Positions 11,613-22,676 of a DNA stretch of 64,000 nucleotides are shown here, in pieces. Within the stretch, counting starts at the first letter, position 1; the number at the start of each line of letters is the position of its first letter. Source of the stretch: Zea mays (lineage: Eukaryota > Streptophyta > Magnoliopsida > Poales > Poaceae); contig NC_050104.1 in the NCBI RefSeq assembly GCF_902167145.1, positions 11,740,001 to 11,804,000 of the forward strand. The letters run 5' to 3'. A program made the translations under genes and the position numbers. The notes beneath the pieces are model-generated. The model saw nothing but the letters and a program-made list of their open reading frames with translations. It was not told the DNA's origin and did no database searches.

Positions 11613-13192
11613 TGAAGCCTGCAGCACTGCTTGGTGAGGATTGCCAAGGAGGAAGACTAGAACAGGCAAGAGCAGCGCTAATCAGTGATAGAGCATGATG
11701 CCATCCAGATGGGACAAGATAAGTAAGCAGTCTTATATAGTTTGCCCACTCGAGTTTTTCATATCATGACATAAATGAATTATGCAAATGTTGCTAGAGT
11801 TCTTTTAGGTTGAAGCTTTTGCTTAGTTCAGTGTTGCTATCGGAAAGCTAAAATTATTTTCTTGCCACCTCCTCTGCATTGTTTTACTGCTTCAGCTCCT
11901 CGTGCTTCTAATCGAGTACTATAGAAAGCATCTCTCTTGATAAATCGTTGTGTGCAAATATAGGGTGCTTATATAATCCATCATTAGAGTATGAGGCGTG
12001 CTTTATTCTGTGTGCTTCCCACAAAAAAAGAGTAGCCTATTATAAACTATGTATTAGAGCACATGACGTTCTAAGTTTTGACCACATTTCTCTACTATTA
12101 TAATGCAGCCATAAAGATTCAATTTTTATGTTGGGAACCATAAAGATGTTTGGCACCATTCTTCCCAAACATTTCTCTACCATTATAATGCGTGCTTTAT
12201 TCAATTTTTAGGATTGTTAGGGGTGAAGTCTTAGTCTCAAGATAGCATATTGATGTTTGCCTATATTATTTAGTGTCAATTATAATTAATATTGTGGTTT
12301 AGTGCTTGGTTCATACTACATCTAGGCAGTGTTCTAAAAGTTTGGGAGGAATGTAACATGATAACGGTCGGCTAATATGCATCTTTTCTTCAGCAGCCGT
12401 GGTAATGAATTTGAATATTGTAGTTACTATAATGAATTTTTTAACTTCTCTACTCTTCTTTAGTAATCTTTTAGAACTATGTCCTTTTCTATTATTTCTA
12501 TTACTTCACTGTGTTGATTGTCTTGGTGTTTATACTCTTCTTTAGTTGTTCTCTGTGCCAACTGTGGTCTTTTCTGTACGAGCCTTCTCTTTGGTAGCCT
12601 AATAGGATTTTGTGTTCTACTTTTTGTGGAGAATTTAGTAAGACTCGACTGCTCTCCTTTTTTTACAACCACCTATATTACTCTTGGTTAGCATATCAAT
12701 AAGTAAAGCTGAGATCTATAGTTACATGAGGTTTCTTAGGTATTTAGGTCGGAGACTTTTTAGATCCTCCAACTACGTATATTCAAAGTGAGGTCTACAA
12801 TATTTCTTTGCCCCAATCAATGCAGCATGATACTCAGGCATATGATGATACATGTTGGTTTTTTTGTGTATGACACATCAGATTTAATTCCTTATGGGTG
12901 TTTATTTAAATTATTCTTTGATCCAAAATGCAGGCTTTTCTTCACATGAACTCTTCTACAAGAGGATGTGGATGACTAAAGATAAGGGTAATAGTTAATA
13001 ATTATTGTTCTGCCACCAAAGCCAAACACTGAAACATGTAGAGGAAGGAAGAAGAAATTAGCCTTGTGTCTCAGGGAAGAAGAAGCCAGAAAGAATACCA
13101 TTACCTTTTATGAATCTAATCATAGGACAGTCAATTTGGCTCAGTTTCTTGTTGGATATGCTAATTGTGATAGCTTCTTTGTTTCTATGTAG

Positions 13193-13533
13193 GTGGCTTT
13201 CTCTGTATTTGCTGGTGTTGGAGAACGTACCCGTGAAGGTAATGATCTATACAAGGAAATTATTGAAAGTGTTGTCATTAAGTTAGGTGACAAGCAGGTA
13301 ATTCTTGTGATGTCGTAATTTCATTATGAACTCAGCATATCAGGGCTGACCCCTTTCTCATATTTTGGCTTTTGTGGCAGAGTGAAAGAAAGTGTGCTCT
13401 TGTTTATGGGCAGATGAATGTGCCCCCGGGTGCTCGTGTTGGATTGACTGGTTTGACTGTTGCTAAACATTTTCGTGATGCTGAAGGACAAGATGTGCTT
13501 CTGTTTATTGACAACATTTTTCGTTTGACTCAG
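13193..13533 (+). pseudogene. Mitochondrial ATP synthase beta subunit, two exons
   Basis: Exon A 13193-13297 ([20 protein letters not shown]...) and exon B 13381-13533 ([13 protein letters not shown]...[17 protein letters not shown]...LLFIDNIFR). They are separated by an 83-bp GT-AG intron and followed by a GTAATT donor. These are nucleotide-binding-domain exons of the nuclear-encoded beta subunit. Both exons remain open in phase 0, but exon B has lost two residues (PPGAR-VGL where the family has PPGARARVGL). Captured by the Helitron; the rest of the gene is absent. Confidence 0.9.
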
Positions 13534-14119
13534 GTAATTTCTGCAGGGCATTACTTTTGCATGAAAATGATATGCATCTTTTGGAGCGATGATCTTTGCC
13601 GGATGTGATGAACCCTCCTATCGTGTAGATTTGTGGCTTCTTTGTTGATGCTTGCCATTTAGCTTACATTTGCTCTTCGTTTCACAATTCAATGTTCCTC
13701 TGGCAGCCAATCTGTTTGTTGTAACTGGCGTGCTTATAGTGTCAAAAGGGTATAGTTTGATTAACTATAGCTCATGGAAGCTGGAGGGGACTCATTTAAA
13801 TGATCCGAAATTTACTGTAGTTTCTATATTCATAGCAAGTAACCATGAGATCATTTGTATGTGGTTTAGGTTAAGTCCGTTATTTTTAAAACTGGGAGCT
13901 TTAAGTACAATTCCATGACAGTCTTGTCTTGTGCATGTGTAAGGTTTTGGATGATTATGCACGTTTGGAAAAGGTTTTCTAAGACTACCATATAATTTCC
14001 ATGTTGTATGGCGGAGGAGTTTTACTATCAGAATTACAAGCGTCGAGTGTTATAGTGTTTGTTGGTGTGATAAAAACTCTACAAAAATTGATGAAATTGA
14101 GCATTAAAGAAGTTGTCTA

Positions 14120-14185
14120 TTTTGCAATAACTATGTGGAGCAGTTTGATCATCACTGTCCATGGGTCGGCCGGTGCATAGGACTG
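14120..14185 (+). pseudogene. DHHC protein S-acyltransferase exon fragment
   Basis: The frame reads [20 protein letters not shown] followed by a GTAAGG splice donor. This is the catalytic cysteine-rich core of plant DHHC palmitoyltransferases, including the DHHC motif itself. Only this one exon is visible. Confidence 0.85.
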
Positions 14186-14757
14186 GTAAGGTTCTCAAGA
14201 TTACTAGCTGTTTTATTGGCATCCTCAACTTTTGGTGTAAAACAGCCATTGCAGTCTGAAATAAAAATCTCGTTCGATAACTCCACTCATTAGTCAAGGT
14301 GATAACTCTAGTGCACAAGAATCCGCTGAACAGGGTGGCATTGAGCTGTATGCAGAGGTGCACAACCGTGGGCTCTGCGCTATTGCCCAGGCTGAGTCGT
14401 CTGCTATAAGGTTCTTGGTGCACTCGCCATGAGAAGGTTACACTCTTGCGTAGTTACCCTGCATCTTACTGTTGTAGTCACTCTCACAGCAGGCTCGACT
14501 TTTTGATGTGCCAGGCCTGTGTTCGAAGGTGACAAAATTATTCAACCCCTTCATTGCATTTTATAATTAGTGGGAGGGACTTATTACACTTCCATTGTTC
14601 GAAGTGTTGGAGGAATATGCACTTATGAACTACATCAATTTTGGTGATTTGTCGTTTTAGTTGTGTTGTGTCCTGTCATCTATACAACAAATAGGTTACC
14701 ATGTACCAACTTTGTGTCAGAAGATGACCATATCACATGTGCCAACTGGCATTGTAC

Positions 14758-15211
14758 CTCTTTTTCCTTTCTGCAGGGACCAGGAGATTGGATCTATCCA
14801 TAAGAGGAATGCTTGGTATAAATAAGCCACTTCTTGGTCTTCGACCCCCAAAGTCACTACGAGCGCCCCCGATCAGTGCAATGGGATGTGGCTATTTATC
14901 TATCTCTTGACTCGAAATGGGAGCAGAGCAGGTTTAAAAAAGGATCTTAGAGTGTCTAGGGTTGGGCCAGGAGGGTCTCTTAACCCCTTCTTTTTTTTGC
15001 CTCTTGGAGTTATTTCCCAAGGACTTGTCGTGGTAAGGGGGAGAAGGGGGAAGAAGCACACTTGAAGAGCACAGTACAACGGGGAGTTGTATGCTACGTT
15101 CGGAAGGATGAATCGCTCCCGAAAAGGAGTCTATTGATTCTCTCCCAATTGGTTGGATCGTAGAGGCGATGATTTACTTCACGGGCGAGGTCTCTGGTTC
15201 AAGTCCAGGAT
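14758..15211 (+). pseudogene. Plastid-derived DNA: trnI-GAU intron 3' part and truncated 3' exon
   Basis: I recognise the grass chloroplast trnI-GAU group II intron (CTTTCTGCAGGGACCAGGAG at its left, GATTTACTTCAC before the exon) and then the 3' exon GGGCGAGGTCTCTGGTTCAA from 15183. It is cut at 15211, so the last bases of the acceptor stem (GGCCCA) are missing. Scattered substitutions and indels show old age. The tRNA cannot be made. Confidence 0.85.
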
Positions 15212-15772
15212 AGAAGCTTTGGCGATAGGCTTATGAGATATTTATGGTTGGCCACATTACTTGTTTGTTTGTTTTTTTGTATGTTTTGAGTTTGTTTTAT
15301 TATTAATAGGTAAAACTTCGATTGCTAAAATATTCTTGTTACTATGCTCTCTTTGGTGTCTTTTGTTTATCTCTGGTATTTAATCTTATACTAATTTGGC
15401 TCGTTTGATTTTCAGGGCACGTTATGATGTTCTCTGGTTTGTCATCGAGAATAGCTCTTTCTCTTTCGTCAAGGGTTTCACCAATGGCTTGTAACAACCA
15501 GATGTAGAACGATTTTTGTTTTTTAACCGATGTAGTGTGTTTTTGCATTACAGTTCATTGCGGCTATGGGGGCGGCACATGTAGTGTGTAGTCATACTCT
15601 GCAGTTGTGATTGGTTTATGAATGTGTTTGGTTGGACCTATCAATTGGATGTTTGTTGCCTACATCACATATTCTTTTAAGTTTACTTTGTGTGGTCGTT
15701 GATGTTGTCTTTATAAAGTGCAGGTTCACTGTTTTAACTCTCGTGGCAACGCACAGACGGGCACATACCTAG

Positions 15773-16570
15773 TACGTATATAGATGTAAAGCTATAGTGG
15801 ATAGTTTAATTCCTGTCGCATCCACTAATTTAATAATAATGGTATTAAATATTATTTAAATATAAAATAAATTATACTAAAAAATGAGAGAATTTTATTA
15901 TAAATATAATTAAGTTATATTTAATATTTTTAATTGATATTTAAAAAAATGATTTGGCTCAAACTAAACTTTAGTTGGGTAACCAAACAGTGATGTTTTT
16001 TTAAAAGTAAGTGTCATGCGATCAATACATCAATACCGATCACATCTGCACATGTGTCCTGAAAAAAGTTTTTATCTATTTTGGTGTTTATTTATTCTGG
16101 TTTAGAATTGTTAATTTTTTACAAGAAATGTTGATATTTTAACACAAAAAAGTGCCATGAGATTAGTTAACGCATTCATATCAATCATCACAACTGCATA
16201 TGCGAGCCCAACTCTGAAGCCCACAGGGTTTTGACCCAAATTCCATCCAAGCACTTTGTCCATCTCCGACTCCACTCTCTTGCTCCTCTCATATGTGCTG
16301 CGCAACCTTGTCCTGCTTTTTCCGCCGACCCACCTGCCACCTCCCATCACCACTCAGTCAGATCCGAGATAATTATATTTTTGTCATTTACAATGTTGTC
16401 TTCTTGTTATAATTATCACTGTGTCTATAAATTGTGGGTTCAGCTGAGTCTATAAAATGCGGGTCTGATAACAATTTTACAAACTTGTTTCTTGCTGATG
16501 GCAAATATCAGAATCTCTCGTCAGATCCAGTGCTCCACCCACCTACCAGCTCCAGCCGCCGGCGATAGCC
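15773..16570. other. AT-rich spacer, possible old promoter of the next pseudogene
   Basis: No coding frame. 15830-15960 is very AT-rich; 16200-16560 becomes C-rich like a grass 5' UTR leading into the broken gene. Confidence 0.35.
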
Positions 16571-17950
16571 GTGTCCTTACCCGTCCCGATCCCGTCGGCG
16601 CTCCTCCACGCGGCCGCGGCGCTCGCCGCCGCCGCCGCCCACTTCCTCCACCTCCCTTCCCTCTTCCTCTACGCCCTCCACACCTACATCCACCCGGACG
16701 ACGTCCCCTCCAACACCCCACGTGCAGTCCTCCGCCCGCCGGGCTCCAACGTCGGTCCCGCCCCGGGTTCCTCCAAGCGTGGCGCCGCCAAGGACAAGGA
16801 CACATTCGACGCCACCTCCGCACAGCTCTACCGCCTCCGGCTCTCCCATGCCACACTCGCCTCCCGCCCCCATTTCACCGCCTACCACCTCGTGCTCCTT
16901 TCGCCTGCGCTCCTGCTCCCGGTCGCCCCCGCGGCCTCCCCGCTCGTCCACGCGGCCTACCTCTTCGTTGCACTCCTCCGCCACGGCGCCACGTCATCGT
17001 CCCGTCGCCGCGCCCCGCGCTGCTCGCCGCCGCTCTCGGCGCGCTCCTCGTTACCACTCTGCTCTCATCCAGCCCCTTCGCCGGCGCGCTCGCGTCGCTC
17101 GCCGCGCTCCTGGCCGCGCGGTTCGCGCGCGCATTCTGGCTTGGCACTGACCAGCCCCGCACCGGGCTCGCCGTGCTATCGTCGTCTGCGTCGGCGCACC
17201 TCATCCTCTACCTTACCGTCCTCGTCAGTGGTGGCCCTGAGGGTGGGGCAGAGGGGCGGTTGCCCCGGTCTCCCGAATTTATAGGGCTCAATTTTAGTCA
17301 TGTGATCCAATAGCCTATCAACAAAATAATAAATATCTAAACATGTTAGAAAAAAATTTCAAAGTGATACTATAATATATATATCCTTTTATTTACTTAT
17401 TATTTGATATAAATATTTTTAGATGTATTTTGAGTGTTTAATTAGTAACATTTATATATTAAAAATAATTTAAAAAGCCTCTATTTGAAACCTTGTTCCG
17501 GCCCCTAAAATATTAGGACCGCCGCTGGTCCTCGTCTCCTCCACGGCCACGATCCTACGATGCTGTGGATTCATGGATGGCGCGGAACAGGAGGCGAAGC
17601 TGCTCGCCGCCGCGGCTGGGCTGCAGCTGCTGGCGGCGCGGCCTGCCGTGCAAATGTACCTCAACGAGGCTGTGTTCTGCTGGTACCAGCGTCTGGCCGT
17701 CTGCACGCGAGCCGTGCGCCGGACACCGAGTACGGCCGGGCCAAGGTTTTCTTGCACAACCACCACCTCTGCGCCGTAGCCACGTAGCTCGTTGCGCCGC
17801 CACTGCTCGTGCTGTCGCTGCTTGAATTGTGGCGGGTGCAAGGGAAGGACTTCTTTGAGGGCTTGGAGGGGCTGTAATGGCTTGTTGGATGGTCGGTGGA
17901 TCGTGGCTGTGTGGTCGGCGGCAACGGTGATCACGCTCATGTGCTACAAA
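16571..17950 (+). pseudogene. Broken host gene for an uncharacterised multi-pass membrane protein
   Basis: GC-rich, strongly coding-like DNA. The frame opens SLPVPIPSALLHAAAA... with GTG where an ATG start would be expected (16571). It has Ala/Leu-rich hydrophobic segments and a FDATSAQLYRLRLSHATL stretch, and shifts frame near 16980 to RPALLAAALGALLVTTLL. A hAT MITE splits it at 17226-17527. The rest (EQEAKLLAAAAGLQLLAARP, YLNEAVFCWYQRL, then KVFLHNHHLCAVAT in another frame) ends in several stops. I do not recognise the family. Start loss, two frameshifts, an insertion and stops make it a pseudogene. 19200-19300 may be its 3' UTR. Confidence 0.65.
17226..17527. mobile_element. hAT-type MITE inside the membrane-protein pseudogene
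   Basis: Terminal repeats CAGTGGTGG... and ...CCGCCGCTG (reverse complement CAGCGGCGG), 302 bp, AT-rich core. It is flanked by a perfect 8-bp duplication GTCCTCGT (17218-17225 and 17528-17535), as expected for hAT elements. Confidence 0.9.
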
Positions 17951-18070
17951 CGTGGATGATTATTCGTCTCGTTTTCTTCTTTTGCTTCCTGCCTGCGTGA
18001 TTGGTTCATATGCCATGTGTTTGGTTGCCTCTCTATGGGTGCAACTGTATCTCCATATACAAAATTTATT

Positions 18071-18639
18071 GTTTGTTTGGTTACCTGTAATACGAGACAG
18101 ACCAGCACGAAACTTAAAACGCCGCGAGCCAGACCCGGGGGAACGCCCAGCGCGGTCGCACGCGCGGCCAGGCTGGGATGAGCCGGCTGTTTCCTCGTGC
18201 ACGCAAATCGAGATATTGATTTTGTTGGTTTTTTTTATATCTGGTAATTAAAAGATTTAATTACCGAACCGATTTCATATCTGTGTTTCTGATATTTTTA
18301 TGAACAAAACTAGACTACACATGCTATGTATATTTTAAATAAAAAAATTTGCGTGATTAAGATTAGTATATAATTAGCGTTTATTAACATATAGTTAGCG
18401 TCTATTAAATAATTTTAACATATAATTATTGTCCACTAATACAATTTTCATTTATTTAATAACATTTTTAACTCATACAACAAATATTCATATCGACAAC
18501 CAAATAACATCTCTAATAAACCAGACTGATCGCATGCATACAACCAAACACAAGAAGTTGCATGTGTCTAGTCAGACCAGTCAGAGCCAGACTCATTAGA
18601 TACAAGACAGGCTCAGACATACAGGCAACCAAACAGGCC
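18071..18639. mobile_element. MITE-like element with inverted ends
   Basis: Left end GTTTGTTTGGTTACCTGTAA and right end ...ACAGGCAACCAAACAGGC are imperfect inverted repeats, each followed by further matching AGACAG-type blocks. AT-rich interior. The duplication is unclear (possibly TAT). Confidence 0.5.
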
Positions 18640-18786
18640 TATGGAGACCGGAGTTGTGTACCTGTGTTTGATAGAGTGAGATCCCAATCTGGATCTCTGG
18701 AGTTCTGGTACCACAGAACAAGTTTTTGTGTGCACTGTTTATTTTGCAAGAGAAATGTTGGATCAGATTCTTTTGATTTCTTTGAC

Positions 18787-19146
18787 GGGGCGTTTGGATC
18801 CATTCATTTTAGAGGATTTGGAATTCACTCAATAAAGTAACTTATTTAGTTTGGAATCTGACATTCCATTACTTTCCAAAGTTTAGATATAAGACTATCT
18901 CAAATTCATGGGTTAGAGGATAAGAAATGATTTTATGCATCAGTAGAATTTGTTTCTACTCTGTAACTTATATGGCACTCTTCGTCTCACTTCTCTATAT
19001 TAAAAATGTAACACATAAATATATCCGACATCTTACTAATAATAGTATACAAATATATTTTACATAAAACCAAATTAGTTTAATTGATATATGCCAAAAT
19101 TACTATTATTAGAATAAATTTTCAATTCTAATGATCCAAACGGGGC
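18787..19146. mobile_element. Short inverted-repeat element (MITE-like)
   Basis: Left GGGGCGTTTGGATCCATTC and right ...AATGATCCAAACGGGGC form imperfect inverted ends around an AT-rich 360-bp core. No clear TSD. Confidence 0.55.
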
Positions 19147-19415
19147 GTGAGTCTATTCTTACTAGAGAAGCAATTTGAGGTCAGATTTTTTGTCCGCCCT
19201 TTGGGGTGGACTAATGTAACAGAAAACTGACTGGCCAGTCACCCTGTTGTACCCTTTGATTGATGGATATCAATGAATCATATTCTTCCTTTTGTGATCA
19301 GAATGCATATGTTGAAGACTATATCGTGTTACATATTTACCTACGTGGTTTTGACTTCTCTGTGTAATTTGTCACTTCGATTTCAAGAAAGAAAAAAAAG
19401 TGTTTGCTTTGTGTG

Positions 19416-20080
19416 TGTTGGGGGCCTTCGTCCTCCGAAGGTCCTCAAAAACGTAATTTAACAATATCTTCCAAGTATGGCTTATGGACAGATATCTTCA
19501 GACTCAGGATAAAAGCATACACGATGGGAAGAGCATGGTCATGACGAAGGTTGCCGGTGCTCCGAAGCAACGCGCAAGAGAGCTTTGGCTCAATTGCAGA
19601 AAAAAGAACCGACTTAAAGGGAAAAGGCTATCTAGTTCTCATAGATTTATCTATAAGTCAATAATAAATGTAAAGGGCATGAATGTAATTTCTCATAGGC
19701 TGCGTCCTGTGCCTATAAATAGATGAACAGTACCCCCGTACTGTTCACGCTGACTTGTGCTTGCTCTTACGTCACGCTTGTACTTTCTTACCTTCCATCA
19801 AGCCGAAGGCACTTTTATAATTCAATATTGTTCCTGCCTTTCCATAATTATGAATGGATTATTAATGTTACATGATTGTTTATGTTGTTTCCTATATGTC
19901 ATATGCCTCTTCTTTTATTTGACATATACAACGATGATGAAGGTATGACCTTCATGACCTTCGTCTGAAGATCATTATATCCTAAGGGAAATAACGCTTT
20001 GAAGGACGAAGGACATTAACATTTAACATCTCGTGTTGCCTTGTTCTTGATTCATAGCATTTGAGAACAAGTCTCCAACA
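19416..20080 (+). repeat. 5' LTR of gypsy-2
   Basis: 665 bp, TGTTGGGGGCC to CTCCAACA. TATA box TATAAATA at 19714-19721. A perfect dyad TGAACAGTAC-CCCC-GTACTGTTCA at 19724-19747 follows immediately. PBS TTGGCGCCCACCTCCGG follows at 20081. Confidence 0.95.
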
Positions 20081-20141
20081 TTGGCGCCCACCTCCGGTGA
20101 ACCCTTTTTTCGACCACCTTCGGCAAGCACTGACCTTCGTC

Positions 20142-21671
20142 ATGTCGCCGAAGAAAGTTTCAGCGCCAGGGGCTGCCGCACTGCAGCCACTGGACCCAAA
20201 TCAGGAGACCCTCTCTCTCCAAAAGGCCCGAAGCCAGAAAAGGAAGGCTACCAGTCCAACACTCCAGGAGGAGGAGTTGGACCAAGAGATCAGAAACATG
20301 GAGATAATCCATCAACAAGTACAAAGGAAGAAGGAGAAGATGGCCCGACTGGCTGATCTTCAAAGGCAGATCGACGAAGCCACTGAAGAAGTACACCATC
20401 TTGCTCAAGATGAACAAGATCGAAGGCCCCAACACAGGGAGCTTCATCAAGAAGGCTTATTCAACGAGGATGGATGGTATGATGATTTTAATCATGATAC
20501 CTTTATCTTTGATGATGCTTCTCCCTTGGCAGCAGAACTGCAGGCTATCCCATGGCCTCCATCATACAAGTCACCTCAACTCCCCATGTATGATGGGCAT
20601 TCAGATCCGAAGCAGTTTTTGATGAGTTATGAAGCAACTATATCTTCATATGGAGGCAATGCAGCTGTCATGGCCAAGTCCTTCGTCATGGCAGTTCGGA
20701 ATGTGGCCCAAACATGGTATTCTTCTCTTCGACCAGGGACTATTACTTTATGGCAGAAGCTCAAGGATATGCTACTGACAAGTTTCCAAGGCTTTCAGAC
20801 GAAGCCAGTCACAGCTCAGGCCCTGTTTCAATGCACGCAAGACCATGAGGAGTATCTCTAAGCATATGTCCGAAGGTTCTTGCATCTGAGAGCACAAGCG
20901 CCTACAGTGCCCAATGAAATTGTCATTGAGGCCATGATCAAGGGGCTTCGTCCAGGACCTACTGCACAGTATTTTGCTAGAAAGCCTCCACAGACTCTGG
21001 AGAAGCTACTTCAAAAGATGGATGAGTACATCCGGGCTGACAATGACTTCCGCCAAAGAAGGGAGGAGGCCTACAGGTTCTCTGAGATGACAAGGGGCTT
21101 CGGAGGAAGAATCCACCCGAGGCATGTCAGGTCAATTCACAACTCCACTCAGAGTGACGACAGAGGAAGTCAGCTGCAGAGGCCACATTATACTTCACAA
21201 TCTTCAGGGCAGCAACAAAGCTCTTTCCGACCGCCAGCTCCAAGAGGCAGAGGCACCAGGGGCTTTGGAGGAAGATATGGGGATCAGCCTAGGAAGATCT
21301 ATTGCTTATTTTATGGTGAAGACAAGGGCCATACTACAAGAATGTGCCAAATCACCATCCAAAAGCAGAAGGAGATTGAAGAAGCCGAAGCTCGGCAAAG
21401 TCAACCGAAGCAGGTCCTGCACACTGCTTCGTGTCGCTCACCCTACATACCAGAATATGTGGGTAATCATCTTGCAGCTTCTGTTGCTTCGGCTAGTCAG
21501 CCACATGCTTCTTGGCCACAGCTTCCACCTCTGCCACCACTACAACCTGCCTATTCACGAGGTCAGCAGCCAGAAGGGAGCCAACAGACCCATCAATAGC
21601 GGGATTTCAGGGAGGAATCCGAAGCTCGCACAGTCAACAGTACTGTGCCAGAATCAAAACATATCTATTGA
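20142..21671 (+). pseudogene. gypsy-2 gag with two nonsense codons
   Basis: Start ATG at 20142 (MSPKKVSAPGAAALQPL), 60 bp past the PBS. A charged coiled-coil region (EEELDQEIRNMEIIHQQ...) is followed by the gag capsid core (MYDGHSDPKQFLMSYEA, MAKSFVMAVRNVAQTWYSSL, ALFQCTQ). A TAA at 20859-20861 interrupts the frame, which resumes as AYVRRFLHLRAQAP. The C-terminal part has a Cys/His remnant (YCLFYGEDKGHTTRMC) and a Pro-rich tail. A TAG at 21597-21599 precedes the apparent original stop at 21669-21671. Gag packages RNA into particles. Here, both stops read as single changes from CAA and CAG. Confidence 0.85.
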
Positions 21672-21844
21672 GAGATATCCTTCCTCTGAAACATTTTTAC
21701 ACTCATTGTCATTTTCTTTTTAATAAGGAACAATCAATGTAAACCTAGTTTTCTTGCCATTTTTAATTTCTTGTAATAGCTTCGTTCTTGTCATAGTGAA
21801 ATATATTCTTTCCACAGACTTACGAAGCCCAAAAATTGCTGAAG

Positions 21845-22210
21845 CTCAAAAGTCGTTCCTAAGGGAATGCGGAGCTAAAAATCGCATCGCAAATGTTACC
21901 GAAGCTACAAAAAGTCGTTCCTAAGGAGCGCAGTGTAAGTTTGCCGAAGCTACAAAAAGTCGTTCCTAAGGGAGCGCAATGTAAGTTTTCTGCTCAAAAG
22001 TCGTTCCAAAGGGAATGCAGAGCCAAATACCGCCGAAATATAAGGCGAAGCGCGAAAAGTCAACACGAATACCGCCGAAATAGAAGGCGAAGAAGTTCAA
22101 AAGACGTTCCTAAGGGGATGCAGAACTTACACCGAAAAATAAGCATTGAAGCCGAAAAATAAACGGCAAAGAGACTTTGATCGTTCCTAAGGAGACGCAG
22201 AGATTGTGTT
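21845..22210 (+). repeat. Imperfect tandem repeats after gag
   Basis: The core GTCGTTCCTAAGGGA with variants recurs about six times (near 21853, 21911, 21958, 21993, 22101 and 22180), each followed by GCGCAG/ATGCAG and CCGAAG-type blocks. Non-coding spacer between the sense and antisense ORFs. Confidence 0.75.
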
Positions 22211-22676
22211 TCAGTGAGGGTGTGTGGCTTCGACATTAGCATCATTCTTTGCATCATATCGCATAGCATCACATCATATCATCATATCATACCAATGACA
22301 TGAATTGGAAACGAAGCCGATCTTCGGAGAATGTTTTACAAAAATAAAAAGGTGCTAAGGCACAAAGTAAGATGAGAATTACAGCTTCATCAGTTCTGAT
22401 GTCGAAGAAGGGATCTATTGTTTACGAAGCATTGATGTTTTTACGAAGTGCGGATGTCCTTACGAGGCATAAAAGCTCTTCTTTACGAAGCATGATAAGA
22501 AGGGAAGGTGTTTTTTCACCGAAGGCTCAAAAACGGTATGTACATAAAATTTCATGCATCGCAAAGAATTGAATTACAAACAACTTACATATTAGATTCA
22601 AAATTATAAACATCAAATATTACATGCTTAGTTCAGCAAATGTTACATTAATATCCTAGAAATGTTTATACAATAA

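Larger units (their letters stand above)
10732..15772 (+). mobile_element. Helitron (HelA-like) carrying several gene fragments
   Basis: The 5' tip TCTCTACTAC at 10732 and the 3' tip ending CGGGCACATACCTAG at 15772 (CTAG terminus) match maize Helitron ends. The insertion lies between A (10731) and T (15773), the usual AT target. The 3' subterminal CGTGGCAACGCACAGACGGG corresponds to the known Helitron hairpin region, but its stem is weak here. No Rep/helicase ORF is visible, so it is non-autonomous. Inside are intron-bearing fragments of at least three unrelated host genes in the same orientation plus a plastid DNA piece, the usual signature of Helitron gene capture. Confidence 0.88.

Noticed and set aside
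14758..15211. Functional plastid tRNA gene
   Set aside because: The 5' exon and the end of the 3' exon are missing.
16492..17313. Long overlapping frames in all six readings at 16490-17300
   Set aside because: Only the hydrophobic plus-strand frame looks like protein; the Pro/Arg-rich others are GC-skew shadows.
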